Of a stretch of 64,000 nucleotides of DNA, positions 17,012 to 26,700 are shown one piece after another. Source of the stretch: Synechococcus sp. RS9916. Lineage in GTDB: Bacteria; Cyanobacteriota; Cyanobacteriia; PCC-6307; Cyanobiaceae. Below the pieces are notes generated by a model that saw nothing but the letters and a program-made list of their open reading frames with translations, did not search any database and had not been told where the DNA came from. Numbering within the stretch: the first letter of the stretch is position 1; each line of letters starts with the position of its first letter. A program made the translations under genes and the position numbers. The stretch covers positions 1,824,869 through 1,888,868 of the forward strand of contig NZ_DS022299.1 of assembly GCF_000153825.1 (NCBI RefSeq). The letters are read 5' to 3'.

Positions 17012-17042
17012 AACAAAACCCCCGGGACTGAGTCCCGAGGGT
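17012..17042 (-). terminator. Terminator of ndk, abutting the next gene's start
   Basis: On the minus strand CCCTCGGGAC and GTCCCGGGGG pair around a TCA loop and are followed by TTTTGTTGT. The last bases of the T-run touch the GTG start of the 17011 gene. Confidence 0.85.
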
Positions 17043-17070
17043 ATGCAGATCAGAACGCGCTGTCAGGCGA

Positions 17071-17529
17071 TCAGCCTTCGACGCGCCAGCTCTGATCGGA
17101 GGGGGTCCAGTCGTTCAGTTCAGACGCCTGGAACCAGAGGCCAATTTCGAACTGGGCGGTTTCAGGAGCATCGGAGCCGTGGATCACGTTGCGGCCGATG
17201 TTCACAGCCAGATCACCGCGAATGGTGCCGGGCTCAGCCTCCAGGGGCTTGGTGGCGCCGATCAGCTTGCGGGCGCTGGCGATCACGCCGTCGCCTTCCC
17301 AGACCATGGCCACCACAGGACCGGAGGTGATGAAGTCCACCAAACCGGCAAAGAAAGGACGCTCCTTGTGAACGCCGTAGTGCTCCTCAGCCAGCGCACG
17401 GCTGGGGGTGATCTGCTTCAGACCCACCAGCTTGAAGCCCTTGCGCTCGAAACGACCGAGGATTTCGCCCACCAGCCCGCGCTGGACACCATCGGGCTTG
17501 ATGGCGACAAAGGTGCGTTCGGTGGCCAT
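17071..17529 (-). CDS. ndk: Nucleoside diphosphate kinase
   Basis: Ndk transfers the gamma-phosphate between nucleoside triphosphates and diphosphates through a phosphohistidine. The start at 17529 ([20 protein letters not shown]) gives the usual 152 residues; the frame is open 54 bases further upstream but lacks conservation there. The KPDGVQRG nucleotide-binding start and the active-site histidine at residue 117 ([12 protein letters not shown]) are intact. It is divergent from speA with a ~136-bp gap and ends at a strong terminator. Confidence 0.97.
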   Translation of the reverse strand: MATERTFVAIKPDGVQRGLVGEILGRFERKGFKLVGLKQITPSRALAEEHYGVHKERPFFAGLVDFITSGPVVAMVWEGDGVIASARKLIGATKPLEAEPGTIRGDLAVNIGRNVIHGSDAPETAQFEIGLWFQASELNDWTPSDQSWRVEG

Positions 17530-17665
17530 ACAGAAAAACAAGCAGACCGAGCCATGCTCCGTGCTCAGGCTCCCCCTTGGCAAGCAACCACCACACCACT
17601 GGGTTTCTGCTGAGCGGATTCATGCTCTTTAGATTTGCCCCAACACCCCCAGTGCTTCCGACCGC

Positions 17666-19645
17666 ATGGTGCTCGCCGACCCCAACCTGCCGGGCCGTCA
17701 GGCGACCCCCAGCGAGGCTGCAGCCCCCCAGCCCTGGAACGTGCAAGACAGTGCTGAGCTCTACGGCCTCGAGCGTTGGGGTGATCCCTATTTCTCCATC
17801 AATCTGCGCGGCCACGTGAGCGTTCAGCCCCGCGGAGAACGGGGCGGCAGCCTCGATTTGGTGGAGCTGGTGGAAGGCCTCCAAGGCCGCAACCTCAACC
17901 TGCCCCTGCTGATCCGCTTCGACGACATCCTCGAAGACCGGCTGGAAAGCCTCCATGCCGCCTTCGAGCGAGCCATCACCCGCTACGGCTACAGCGGCCG
18001 TTATCAGGGGGTGTTCCCGGTGAAATGCAACCAGCAGCGCCACGTGGTGGAGGAGCTGGTGAGCTGCGGACGCCGCTGGCATTTCGGCCTCGAAGCGGGC
18101 AGCAAAGCCGAGCTGCTGATTGCTCTGTCATTGATCGACGACCCAGAAGCGCTGTTGATCTGCAACGGCTACAAGGATCAGCGCTATATCGAAACGGCGA
18201 TCCTGGCCAGGCGCCTGGGGCGCAGGCCCGTGGTGGTGATCGAACAGGCCGATGAGGTGCAGCGCATCATCGATGCCAGCAAGGAGCTGGGAGCAGCGCC
18301 CCTGATCGGCATCCGGGCCCGCCTCTCGAGCCGCAGCACCGGCCGCTGGGGCAGCTCCGTGGGTGAGAAAGCCAAGTTCGGTCTGCCCGTCCCCGAAATC
18401 CTCTCCACCGTGGAGGCCTTGCGCGAAGCAGGACTGCTCGAGGAACTGCGCCTACTCCACTTCCATGTGGGCAGTCAGATCAACGACATCGCCGTCGTCA
18501 AAGACGCTCTGCAGGAGGCATCCCGCATTTACGTGGAGCTCCACAAGCTCGGCGCCCCCATGGGCTACCTGGATGTAGGCGGAGGCCTGGGGATCGACTA
18601 CGACGGCAGCCGCACCGCCACCGCCGCCTCCACCAACTACTCCCTTCAGAACTACGCCAATGACGTGGTGGCGACAGTGAAGGAAGGCTGCGAACCCCAC
18701 GGCGTGACGGTGCCCACCCTGGTGAGCGAAAGCGGCCGAGCGATCGCCAGTCATTTCTCCGTGCTGGTGTTCAACGTGCTCGGCACCGGCGGGCTTCCTC
18801 TGGACACACCCGCAATAGGAGACGAAGAACCCCTAATCGTGCGCAACTTGCGCGACACCCTCGAAGGCATTCACACCCTCGCCAGCGACGGCAGTGCCGA
18901 TGTGTCCCGCCTGCAGGAAGCCTGGAACGACGCACTGAAATTCAAAGACGACGCCCTCGCCGCCTTTCGGCTCGGCTACCTCAGCCTCACTGACCGCAGC
19001 AGAGCCGAGCAACTCACCTGGGCCTGCGCCCGCGCCCTGGTGGAGCGGCTCCCGAGCGACAGCGTCCTGCCGGACGAACTGCAGTCGCTGCCAGCGGTGT
19101 TGGCCCGCACTTACTACGCCAATCTCTCGATCTTTCGCTCTGCACCTGACACCTGGGCCATCCAGCAGCTCTTCCCCTTGATGCCCCTGCATCGGCTGGG
19201 GGAACGCCCTACCGAACTCGGCCATTTCGCTGATCTCACCTGCGATTCCGACGGCCGCCTCAACCGCTTCATCGCCGATGGCCGCAGCAAACCGCTGCTC
19301 GAGCTCCATCGTCTACGGCCCGAGGAGCCGTACTTGATCGGCATGTTCCTGGGAGGCGCCTATCAGGAAGTGATGGGCAACCTCCACAACCTGTTCGGCA
19401 CCACTGATGCCGTGCACATCCGCTTGGCACCCGGCGGGGAGTACCAGGTGGACCACGTGGTGCGCGGGGACACCAATGCCGAGGTTCTCACCGCCATGGA
19501 ACACAACCCGGAAGCCTTGCTGGAACGGCTGCGGGTGGCGAGTGAGCAGTCGATCCGCTGCAATCAGCTCCAGATCGCGGAGGCACGGCGATTGATGGAT
19601 CACCTGGAAAGCAGCCTGCGCCAGAGCACCTATCTCCAGAGCTGA
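17666..19645 (+). CDS. speA: Biosynthetic arginine decarboxylase
   Basis: SpeA decarboxylates arginine to agmatine, the entry to polyamine synthesis, using PLP. 659 residues, normal for the family. Lys120 in GVFPVKCNQQ is the expected Schiff-base lysine; the phosphate-binding GGGLGIDYDG loop and the active-site HFHVGSQI motif are present. It starts at the ATG 17666. The next gene, the cyclic-nucleotide-gated channel, begins six bases after the stop, so speA, the channel and the adenylate cyclase probably form one transcript. That grouping is unexpected for a polyamine enzyme. Confidence 0.95.
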   Translation: MVLADPNLPGRQATPSEAAAPQPWNVQDSAELYGLERWGDPYFSINLRGHVSVQPRGERGGSLDLVELVEGLQGRNLNLPLLIRFDDILEDRLESLHAAFERAITRYGYSGRYQGVFPVKCNQQRHVVEELVSCGRRWHFGLEAGSKAELLIALSLIDDPEALLICNGYKDQRYIETAILARRLGRRPVVVIEQADEVQRIIDASKELGAAPLIGIRARLSSRSTGRWGSSVGEKAKFGLPVPEILSTVEALREAGLLEELRLLHFHVGSQINDIAVVKDALQEASRIYVELHKLGAPMGYLDVGGGLGIDYDGSRTATAASTNYSLQNYANDVVATVKEGCEPHGVTVPTLVSESGRAIASHFSVLVFNVLGTGGLPLDTPAIGDEEPLIVRNLRDTLEGIHTLASDGSADVSRLQEAWNDALKFKDDALAAFRLGYLSLTDRSRAEQLTWACARALVERLPSDSVLPDELQSLPAVLARTYYANLSIFRSAPDTWAIQQLFPLMPLHRLGERPTELGHFADLTCDSDGRLNRFIADGRSKPLLELHRLRPEEPYLIGMFLGGAYQEVMGNLHNLFGTTDAVHIRLAPGGEYQVDHVVRGDTNAEVLTAMEHNPEALLERLRVASEQSIRCNQLQIAEARRLMDHLESSLRQSTYLQS

Positions 19646-19651
19646 GCGGCC

Positions 19652-21136
19652 ATGACCCTGCTCCTCAGCCTGGTCGCGATCGTGAGCTTGCTCGCCCTGC
19701 ACCGGGTGTGCAAACGCCAAAAACTCTCCCCACCCCCCTTACGCATGCCGCTGATCGCGGCGGTCGCCATCCCTGCGCTGACGCTGATCAGCGAGAGGGT
19801 GAGTTTCAGCGGACTGCCTGTGCTGCAGCAAGCGCTGGAAGCAGCGATCACCCTGCTCTGGAGCATCAGCCTGATCCGTTTACTCAACTGGGGCCTGCTG
19901 CAGATTCCAGCGGAGCTGGGTTGGTGGAAACCCACCGCCAAAATCCTGCGTGACCTCCTCACGCTGGCCATCATCACCGCCGTGACATTGGTGGTGATCC
20001 ACCGTGATTTCAGCGTCAACTTGGTGGGTCTGGCTACCACATCGGCGGTGGTCACGGCCGTGATCGGTCTTGCAGCCCAGGAAACCCTCAAAAACCTGTT
20101 TGCCGGGATCTCCCTGCAGGTCGACTCACCTTTCGAAGAAGGGGACTGGATCGATCTGGGTTTTACACGGGGGGTGGTCACGTCTCTCCACCTGATGACC
20201 ACCCGGATCCGCGGTCTGGACGGTTCAATCACCGTGGTCCCCAACAGCCGCATCACCATGGAGGGGCTGCGCCGCTTCAAACCGAATGAACCGGTTGGGC
20301 AAATGATTGATCTCGGTTTGGATTACAGCCTGCCGCCCAGCCAGGCCATCCAACTGCTTCAGCGCAGTTTGCAAACCAACCGCAAAGTGCTGCGCCATCC
20401 CCAACCCAAGGTGTGGGTCGAGGCATTCGCTGACAGCTCAATCACCTACCGCCTGCTGACCTGGCAGGGATCGGCTCCGGAAATGCCACAACTGAAAAGC
20501 GATGTGCTGGAGCAAGTTTGGTATGCCCTGCACCGCATCGATCAATCGATTCCCTATCCAGTGCGCGACATCCGCACCGAGCCGGTGCCGGCGCGCTTAC
20601 CATCGAGCGCCGTCAATCCAGGGCAGAAACAACGCCTGCTGGCCTGCACCGACATCTTTGGCCATCTCAGTGATCAGCAGCTGGGAGCCCTGGCGGCCAA
20701 TGCCAGCTGCCAGAGCTTTGCCCCTGGAGAAACCGTGGTGCGCCAGGGTGAACGGGGCGACAGCCTGTTCCTGGTGGTGAGCGGCAGCCTCGATGTGTTT
20801 CAAGCCAGTGGTACGAACCCGGCCCGATCCCTCCCCGGTCAGCAGGTGGCCAGCCTCCACAGCTCCGACATCTTTGGGGAAATGGCGCTCTGCACTGGTG
20901 AAGCCCGCTCCGCCAGCGTGGTCTGCAACAACGAATGCGTGCTGATCGAGATCGAACGCAAGCATCTGCTCCCCTTGCTGGAGGAGCATCCCGAAATCCT
21001 CGAGACGATGGGCACGATCATTGCCGCACGCCGGCAAGAGCTCAAGGCACTCAAGGAGAACCGGGCTGAGAACCGGCGGCTGGCCCTGATTGCCCGCATG
21101 CAACGCCTGTTCAGCCTGACCGGCCAGGACGAATGA
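19652..21136 (+). CDS. MscS-type channel with C-terminal cAMP-binding domain (bCNG family)
   Basis: 494 residues. Four or five membrane helices end in an MscS-like pore helix and beta domain (VVTAVIGLAAQETLKNLFAG, then FEEGDWIDLGFTRGVV and VVPNSRI). A C-terminal cNMP domain (~325-455) has an intact phosphate cassette, GEMALCTGEARSASV, with Glu410 and Arg419 in the CRP positions. This is the layout of bacterial cyclic-nucleotide-gated (bCNG) channels of the MscS superfamily, in which the ligand gates an inner-membrane pore. The last bases (ATGA) overlap the start of the adenylate cyclase, so channel and its likely ligand-maker are translated together. Ion selectivity cannot be read from the sequence. 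Confidence 0.88.
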   Translation: MTLLLSLVAIVSLLALHRVCKRQKLSPPPLRMPLIAAVAIPALTLISERVSFSGLPVLQQALEAAITLLWSISLIRLLNWGLLQIPAELGWWKPTAKILRDLLTLAIITAVTLVVIHRDFSVNLVGLATTSAVVTAVIGLAAQETLKNLFAGISLQVDSPFEEGDWIDLGFTRGVVTSLHLMTTRIRGLDGSITVVPNSRITMEGLRRFKPNEPVGQMIDLGLDYSLPPSQAIQLLQRSLQTNRKVLRHPQPKVWVEAFADSSITYRLLTWQGSAPEMPQLKSDVLEQVWYALHRIDQSIPYPVRDIRTEPVPARLPSSAVNPGQKQRLLACTDIFGHLSDQQLGALAANASCQSFAPGETVVRQGERGDSLFLVVSGSLDVFQASGTNPARSLPGQQVASLHSSDIFGEMALCTGEARSASVVCNNECVLIEIERKHLLPLLEEHPEILETMGTIIAARRQELKALKENRAENRRLALIARMQRLFSLTGQDE

Positions 21137-22983
21137 CCTGGAAGCGGACCCTACGCCGACTGATTCCTTATGCCATCGCCTCAGGGCTGCTGGTGGGATT
21201 GCAGCATTCGCCCGTGGTGGAGACCGCCAACCTGCTCGTCTACGACCTGGCGCTCCATCTACGCAATCGCACCAATGACGCCGGCGACGAACCCCTGGCC
21301 TGGCCGATCACGGTGGTGGGCATCGATGAAGCCGACCTCGAGAGCTACAACTGGCCGCTGGATGACAACCTGCTGTGTTCAGCCCTTCAGCGCATCGATG
21401 CCCTCGGAGCCCGAGCGATCGGCCTTGATGTCTATCGCGACCAAGCCAAGCCCTGCCTGCAGCGGGAAATTCAGCGCAATCCCCGCCTGATTTCGATTCG
21501 CAATGAAGCCGATGGGATTGCCGCTATCCCCGGCACGCCAGCTCGCCAACAGGCCTTCAATGATCTGGTGATGGACGCGGATCGGGTGGTGCGCCGCGAC
21601 CTGGTGCATGTGGGGGGACAAGACGAGGCGGTGCGATCTCTGCCACTCCGGCTCTTGGAGACTGCTGCAGAGTCGCCAGGCTTGGACCAACGCCTGGAGC
21701 AGTTACAGGACCATCACTGGCTGGCAGAGGAATCAGGGGGTTACCGCAACCTCGATTCCGCCGGCTACCAAACGATGCTACCGGTGTACCCCCCCGGTCG
21801 TTATCCCAGCCTCTCCCTCGCGGATCTGCTGGAGGGGAAGGTCACAGCAGAGCAGATCCACGACCGCGTGGTGCTGATTGGGTCCACGGCCCGATCCCTG
21901 CGCGATCTCTTCGAAATTCCCCACAGCCGCTTCACCCAGGGATCCAAATTCTTCGAAGTGTCGGGCGTCGAACTGCATGCCCAGCGCCTTGAAGCCCTGC
22001 AACGCCTCTTGCAGAACGAACGGCCTGAACTGGTCACCGCGCAGGGGTGGCAGCGCACACTCCTGACCCTGGCCATGGCCCTGCTCGGTGTGGTGATTGC
22101 GGAACGCCCCAGCCGCATCCGCCGCAGTGTGCTGCTGCTGTTCATCGCCGCCGCCGCACTGAGCGCTGTGGTCTTCAGCCTCACCATCACAGGGATCTGG
22201 GTGGGCCTCACCATGCCCTACTTCAGCCTGGTGTTGGTCGGCAGCAGCGGCATCCTTGGGCGTGGTATGGAAAGCCAGCGGCACCAACAGGAGATGCGTC
22301 GTCTGCTCGGCCAAACCAGTTCTCCTGCAGTAGCCCAGCAACTCTGGGAGCAACGCGAAGACCTGATCAAAGATGGGCGCTTCACCGGACGGGAGCAGTG
22401 GGTGACGGTGCTGTTCAGCGACATCTGCAGCTTCACCGGCTTGAGCGAACAGCTCCCCCCGTCCAGCCTGATGCAATGGCTCAACCGCGGCATCAGCATC
22501 GGCGTGCAAGCTGTGACCAGCCGTGGAGGCGTGGTCAACAAGTTCACAGGCGATGGAATGCTGGCTGTCTTTGGTGCGCCAGTGTCGAGTGGGGCTGACG
22601 TGGATGCAGCCAACGCCGTGGCCGCCGCACTTGCCATCCAGCAACAGATCGCCGATCTCAACCGCAGTCTCAGCAAGGAAGGTCAACCCGCGATGCGCAT
22701 CCGCATCGGCATCCACTCCGGCAAGGTGATCACAGGGTCCCTCGGCAGCAGCGAACGGTTGGAGTACGCCGTGATCGGCGACACCGTGAACTGCGCATCG
22801 CGACTGGAAAGTCTCCAAAAAGAGCGGCACGAGGGGTTGGTGCGGGTGTTGCTGTCGAGCGAAACGCAGGCCCTGCTGAACGCGCTACCGCCTCAGGTGC
22901 ACAGCGAAACCTGGGGAGCCATCAGCATCAAAGGCCGGCAAGACCCGCTGGAGGTGATCGAGCTCAAAAGCACGCCACAGTGA
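21133..22983 (+). CDS. CHASE2-domain class III adenylate cyclase
   Basis: 616 residues. An N-terminal membrane anchor is followed by an extracytoplasmic CHASE2 sensor (~30-300), three membrane helices (~305-375) and a class III cyclase domain (~417-610). Catalytic residues are complete: metal Asp430 in LFSDICSF and Asp474 in FTGDGM, base-specifying Lys470 (VVNKF) and Asp550 (VIGDT), and transition-state Asn553 and Arg557 (VNCASRLE). The Lys/Asp pair indicates ATP, so the product should be cAMP. CHASE2 responds to an unknown external or membrane signal. Its start overlaps the channel gene as ATGA, and its 3' end overlaps the convergent DUF928 gene by 20 bases. Confidence 0.93.
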   Translation: MTWKRTLRRLIPYAIASGLLVGLQHSPVVETANLLVYDLALHLRNRTNDAGDEPLAWPITVVGIDEADLESYNWPLDDNLLCSALQRIDALGARAIGLDVYRDQAKPCLQREIQRNPRLISIRNEADGIAAIPGTPARQQAFNDLVMDADRVVRRDLVHVGGQDEAVRSLPLRLLETAAESPGLDQRLEQLQDHHWLAEESGGYRNLDSAGYQTMLPVYPPGRYPSLSLADLLEGKVTAEQIHDRVVLIGSTARSLRDLFEIPHSRFTQGSKFFEVSGVELHAQRLEALQRLLQNERPELVTAQGWQRTLLTLAMALLGVVIAERPSRIRRSVLLLFIAAAALSAVVFSLTITGIWVGLTMPYFSLVLVGSSGILGRGMESQRHQQEMRRLLGQTSSPAVAQQLWEQREDLIKDGRFTGREQWVTVLFSDICSFTGLSEQLPPSSLMQWLNRGISIGVQAVTSRGGVVNKFTGDGMLAVFGAPVSSGADVDAANAVAAALAIQQQIADLNRSLSKEGQPAMRIRIGIHSGKVITGSLGSSERLEYAVIGDTVNCASRLESLQKERHEGLVRVLLSSETQALLNALPPQVHSETWGAISIKGRQDPLEVIELKSTPQ

Positions 22984-23611
22984 CGGTCTGCGGCCAGGAG
23001 GCATCAATGACGTCATCGCCGAGCTGCAGGGCTGCCTTGAGGGGGGCTAACGGCGTGGTCGCACCGCAGGAAGCCTTGAGGCTGGCCAGTTGCTGCTGCA
23101 GCTGTTGATCCTCTTGTCCACCCTGCTGCACCAGGAGACTGAGGGCCGGCGGGGCGGATGACGTGATGAAGCCAAATTCATCACCGCCGTCGTCGGCACC
23201 GCAGCGGTACGACGACTCCCAAAGCAGCGGCCGTGGCCCTGTAGGAATGCGGAGAAGCACCAAGCGATTCGCGGCCGCCGGCACCTGCTTCTGCACCACA
23301 GGAGCTGCGCCCGCATCGGCGCTGCCATCGGCAGCGGCGATGCGCAGGGTCACATCCAGGGGCTGAGGGGTTGAGGACGGGCCTTCAAGCCAACCGATCA
23401 AAGCGGTGGACCCCGGCGCAAACACACTCGATGGGGGCACCAGATGCACAATCGGCCGCGCTGCACACTCACCCCGGGTGCCCCCGCCAACGCGGCGCCC
23501 AGGGAAAGAATTACGCGGAGCCGCCTGCACGGCCTCCGGCAGCCAGGAACCCACGCAGAGGATGCCCAGCAATGACGAAGCCAGAACGGTGAAGGAAAGA
23601 GAGCGTGCCAT
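22964..23611 (-). CDS. DUF928 secreted protein
   Basis: 215 residues from the ATG at 23611 (MARSLSFTVLASSLLGILCV), which opens a clear signal peptide ending near VQAAP. The conserved DUF928 opening FPGRRVGGGTRGECA is present, followed by a beta-rich body and a C-terminal helical part with two cysteines. DUF928 proteins in cyanobacteria are often found near CHASE2 and CHAT/two-partner-secretion genes, as here; their function is unknown. A near-consensus CRP site lies 89-104 bp upstream of the start. The start upstream at 23692 would place a non-signal leader in front and is not preferred. Confidence 0.85.
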   Translation of the reverse strand: MARSLSFTVLASSLLGILCVGSWLPEAVQAAPRNSFPGRRVGGGTRGECAARPIVHLVPPSSVFAPGSTALIGWLEGPSSTPQPLDVTLRIAAADGSADAGAAPVVQKQVPAAANRLVLLRIPTGPRPLLWESSYRCGADDGGDEFGFITSSAPPALSLLVQQGGQEDQQLQQQLASLKASCGATTPLAPLKAALQLGDDVIDASWPQTVTVACF

Positions 23612-23699
23612 CAAACGTCTTGCGACTGACCGGTGGGGCTGAATGGCTCCAGCTTGACCGCTGCGGACACAGCAGAGCTTGACCCCGATCACAACTTTC

Positions 23700-23715
23700 T
23701 GTGATCTAGATCACA
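23700..23715. promoter_or_regulatory. CRP-type operator, TGTGATCTAGATCACA
   Basis: A perfect 16-base palindrome identical to the core of the ideal E. coli CRP site. It lies in the 125-bp gap after the exoprotein gene's stop and before DUF928 (both minus strand), 89 bp upstream of the DUF928 start. A further TCACA half-site six bases away (23689-23693) gives a nested TCACA-N6-TGTGA-N6-TCACA arrangement. Confidence 0.8.
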
Positions 23716-23736
23716 GGCTCTCGCCCTGCGAATCGA

Positions 23737-26700
23737 TCACCAGGGCGAACCCACCAATTCAATGCCGGCCCAGAAGAAGGGGTTCTGCACACCAGCCACA
23801 ATCCGGCGACGCTGGGCCGGACTGAGTTCGTTGAGCAGGGGAGCATCACCAGCGCCCAGCACCTGATCGTCCACCAGGCGAATTGCACCCGAGGCGAACA
23901 ACTGACGGGTGCGCAGCAAGGCTTCCGCTTTGGGCACCCCCTGATCCAAGAAGCGATAAAATTGCACGAAGAACGCCGATGTGACCACGTCATCGACGTA
24001 CCAGAGGGTGCCAATCGCGCTGCGAGCGCCGGCTTGAAGCGCCAGCCCCGCAAAGCCCAGTTCACTGTCCTTATCCCCCAGAAGGGTGCGACAGGCACTG
24101 AGCACCACCAGATCCAGAGGCTCATCCTGCCGTTCGCGACGCAAGCGGGCGAACTGGGCCATCGACATCGGCCCGGAACCGGTGTGAATCACCGACTTCG
24201 CAGGTCCCCCAGGACGGAAGTCGGCATGGGTCGCCACGTGCACCCGGGCGTAACGCTGATCAGCAGCCCGATCTAAGAGCGACTGCGGTGTGAAGTCAGC
24301 GTTGAGGTAGCGATCCGCTCCATCCGCAGCATCAATGCGTTGCAACTCCTGAGGCACCAGCGGCAAGGGCGCCAAGTCCTCGAATTGAGAGGCACCCAGC
24401 GCCAGCTGACGCTGAGAGGCGAAGGATGCCGGAGCCAACGGGGTGAGCGCCAGCGATGGCGTCAATCCAAACGCATAACGATTGCCGAAATACTCCTTGC
24501 CATCGCTGAGGGCTGCAAAGGGAACGGCCTGCAGCCCCTGATCGGCAGCGATCAACAGGGTCTGGATCTGTTGCGCCTGCAAGGCCTCCTGCAGCGGCTC
24601 GACCAACAGAGCATGCAATTGACGGCTGGGGGACGCAGGGTTTTCCACCGCCATCGGCTCCTGGCGGGAAAGCTGGCGGTACAGAGCCTTGAGCAACCCT
24701 GCAAAGCGCTGGCGGCTGACCTCCACCCGCTTGGCTTGCACAGGGGCCTTCGCACTGACCAGTGTCAAATCCAGAAACCCATCCAATTCACCCTGCTGCG
24801 CCTTGGGCATGGCCGTGAAGCGCACCTGGAGCACAGCCGGACTGGCGGCCAGGCGCTCACGCTCCACCTGCGCCAGCACCGTCTTGAGTTCCTCGACAGT
24901 GGGCGTCGACGGCAAGAGATCACTGTCGGCCACCTCCAGACCCAGGGCGGATGCCGTGCGGCTGGTGGCGGCTTGATCAGAACTGTTCAGCTGATCGGAC
25001 GCCTGATCGGCAGGCACAGATTGTGCGGTGGATGCGGCTGACGCGGTGGTCTCCGTGCTGGTCGTGCTGGCGGTGTCAGCAGGGTCGCTTCCATCCGCCA
25101 GGTCCACCACCAGGGTGGACTCTGAACTCTGGGGTTGGGCGGAGGATGGACCGCCCAGATCGGTGGCGCCCGCTTCGAGGTCGCCGCCTTGAGCGGTCTG
25201 CAAACCCTGCTGCGCAGGCGGCAAAACTGGCACATCGGCCACCGCATCCACCAAAACCGCAGCCTTCGTGGCTTGGTCGTCGGTGGGGATCACCGGTGTG
25301 GCGTCCGAATCGGAGTCGGGATCGGGATCGGGATCGGGATCGGGATCATCACAACGATTGGACGTACCGCTACCGCTGCAGGTGGCACTCGCCGGGGAGG
25401 TGGACAACACATCCAAGTTGCCCGCCTTGACCAACGTGGCGCCGGAGTAACTGATGGCGGCCGTCGCCGGGAAACGCAGGGTGCCCTCACCTTGCTTTGT
25501 GAAATCTCCATCGCCGCTAATCGGTGAATCCCACACCAAGGTGAAGCCATCGCCAACGCTGATGCCACCTCCACCAGACCCCAACTCCATGCTGGTGCCT
25601 GTCACGGTTTCGTTCCCGTCCCGACGTAACAACGAACCGTTGTCGAGGAAGAAGGCGGAGATCACTGGGCCCGTGACCACAGGGGATTCCGGCGGCTGAT
25701 CCATCCACAGGGTGCCGCCCCCCACCGCCTCAGCCCGTTCCACAAACAAGGTGTCTTGAAAGCGAACGACACCGGAACCGACCTGGCGGAAGTCGCCAAA
25801 GGTGGGTGTGGATTGGCCGTCCTCCAGATCCAGCGGTCCTTGCACGATCAGATCGCCTTCCCCGGCCAGGGTGAAATTCGAATTGAAGGCCGCGGAGCTG
25901 GCGTTCACATCCACGGCATCCCCGGAGCTGGGGTTGAGGGTGAGGCTGTCCTGCTGCACTTCCACGATGGAGCTACCCAGCAGCTGGATGCGACTGGTGA
26001 GGGTGTTGGCGCCCGAAGTGTTCACCAGGCTGCCGCCCGCCAGATCAATCGGTTCCGGCACCGTGATGCCGCCAAAGAGTTCAAGGGTGGCTCCCTTTTC
26101 CACTTTCGTTCGAAACGACGGTGAGCCCAGGGCATTGCCCGATGCCACCCGCAAGGTGCCCTGTTCCACCAGCGCTTCCCCCGTCCAGTTGCTGTTGTTG
26201 CCCGACAGGATCAGGCGACCATTGCCGCTTTTGAACAATCCACCGGAACCGGTGAGGGTGGCCGCAAAAGGTGAAATGTCGGGCCTGGTATCTGCAGACG
26301 CAATGTCAAGCGCGCCACCAAGGTTCAAGCTGACGTCAGCCGCGGCAGCGACGTAGCCAGCGCCTGCCTTGAGAGTCAAGCCCCCTGTTCCGGTGGTGAT
26401 GTTGGAATTCAGCTCGATGTAGCCAGCGGCATCAAGGGTGAGGTTTCCAGTCGACGCTGAAAAATCAAGCGGAGCGCCGGCTTCCCACGTGATGTTGCCC
26501 CCCTCACTGGGATTGCCAGGGCCTGTGTGAATGCGCACATCAGTCGTTGAGCCTGCAGACATGACAGCCCTGATGTCCGCCACATCCACACGTGATCCGG
26601 TAGCGCTGGACTCAAACAAACGACCATTGTTTGGGTCAGTGACATCACCGATGTCACCGCTTGGTGGATTCGCACCGATGGTGAGGTTGTAGGGATCCAG

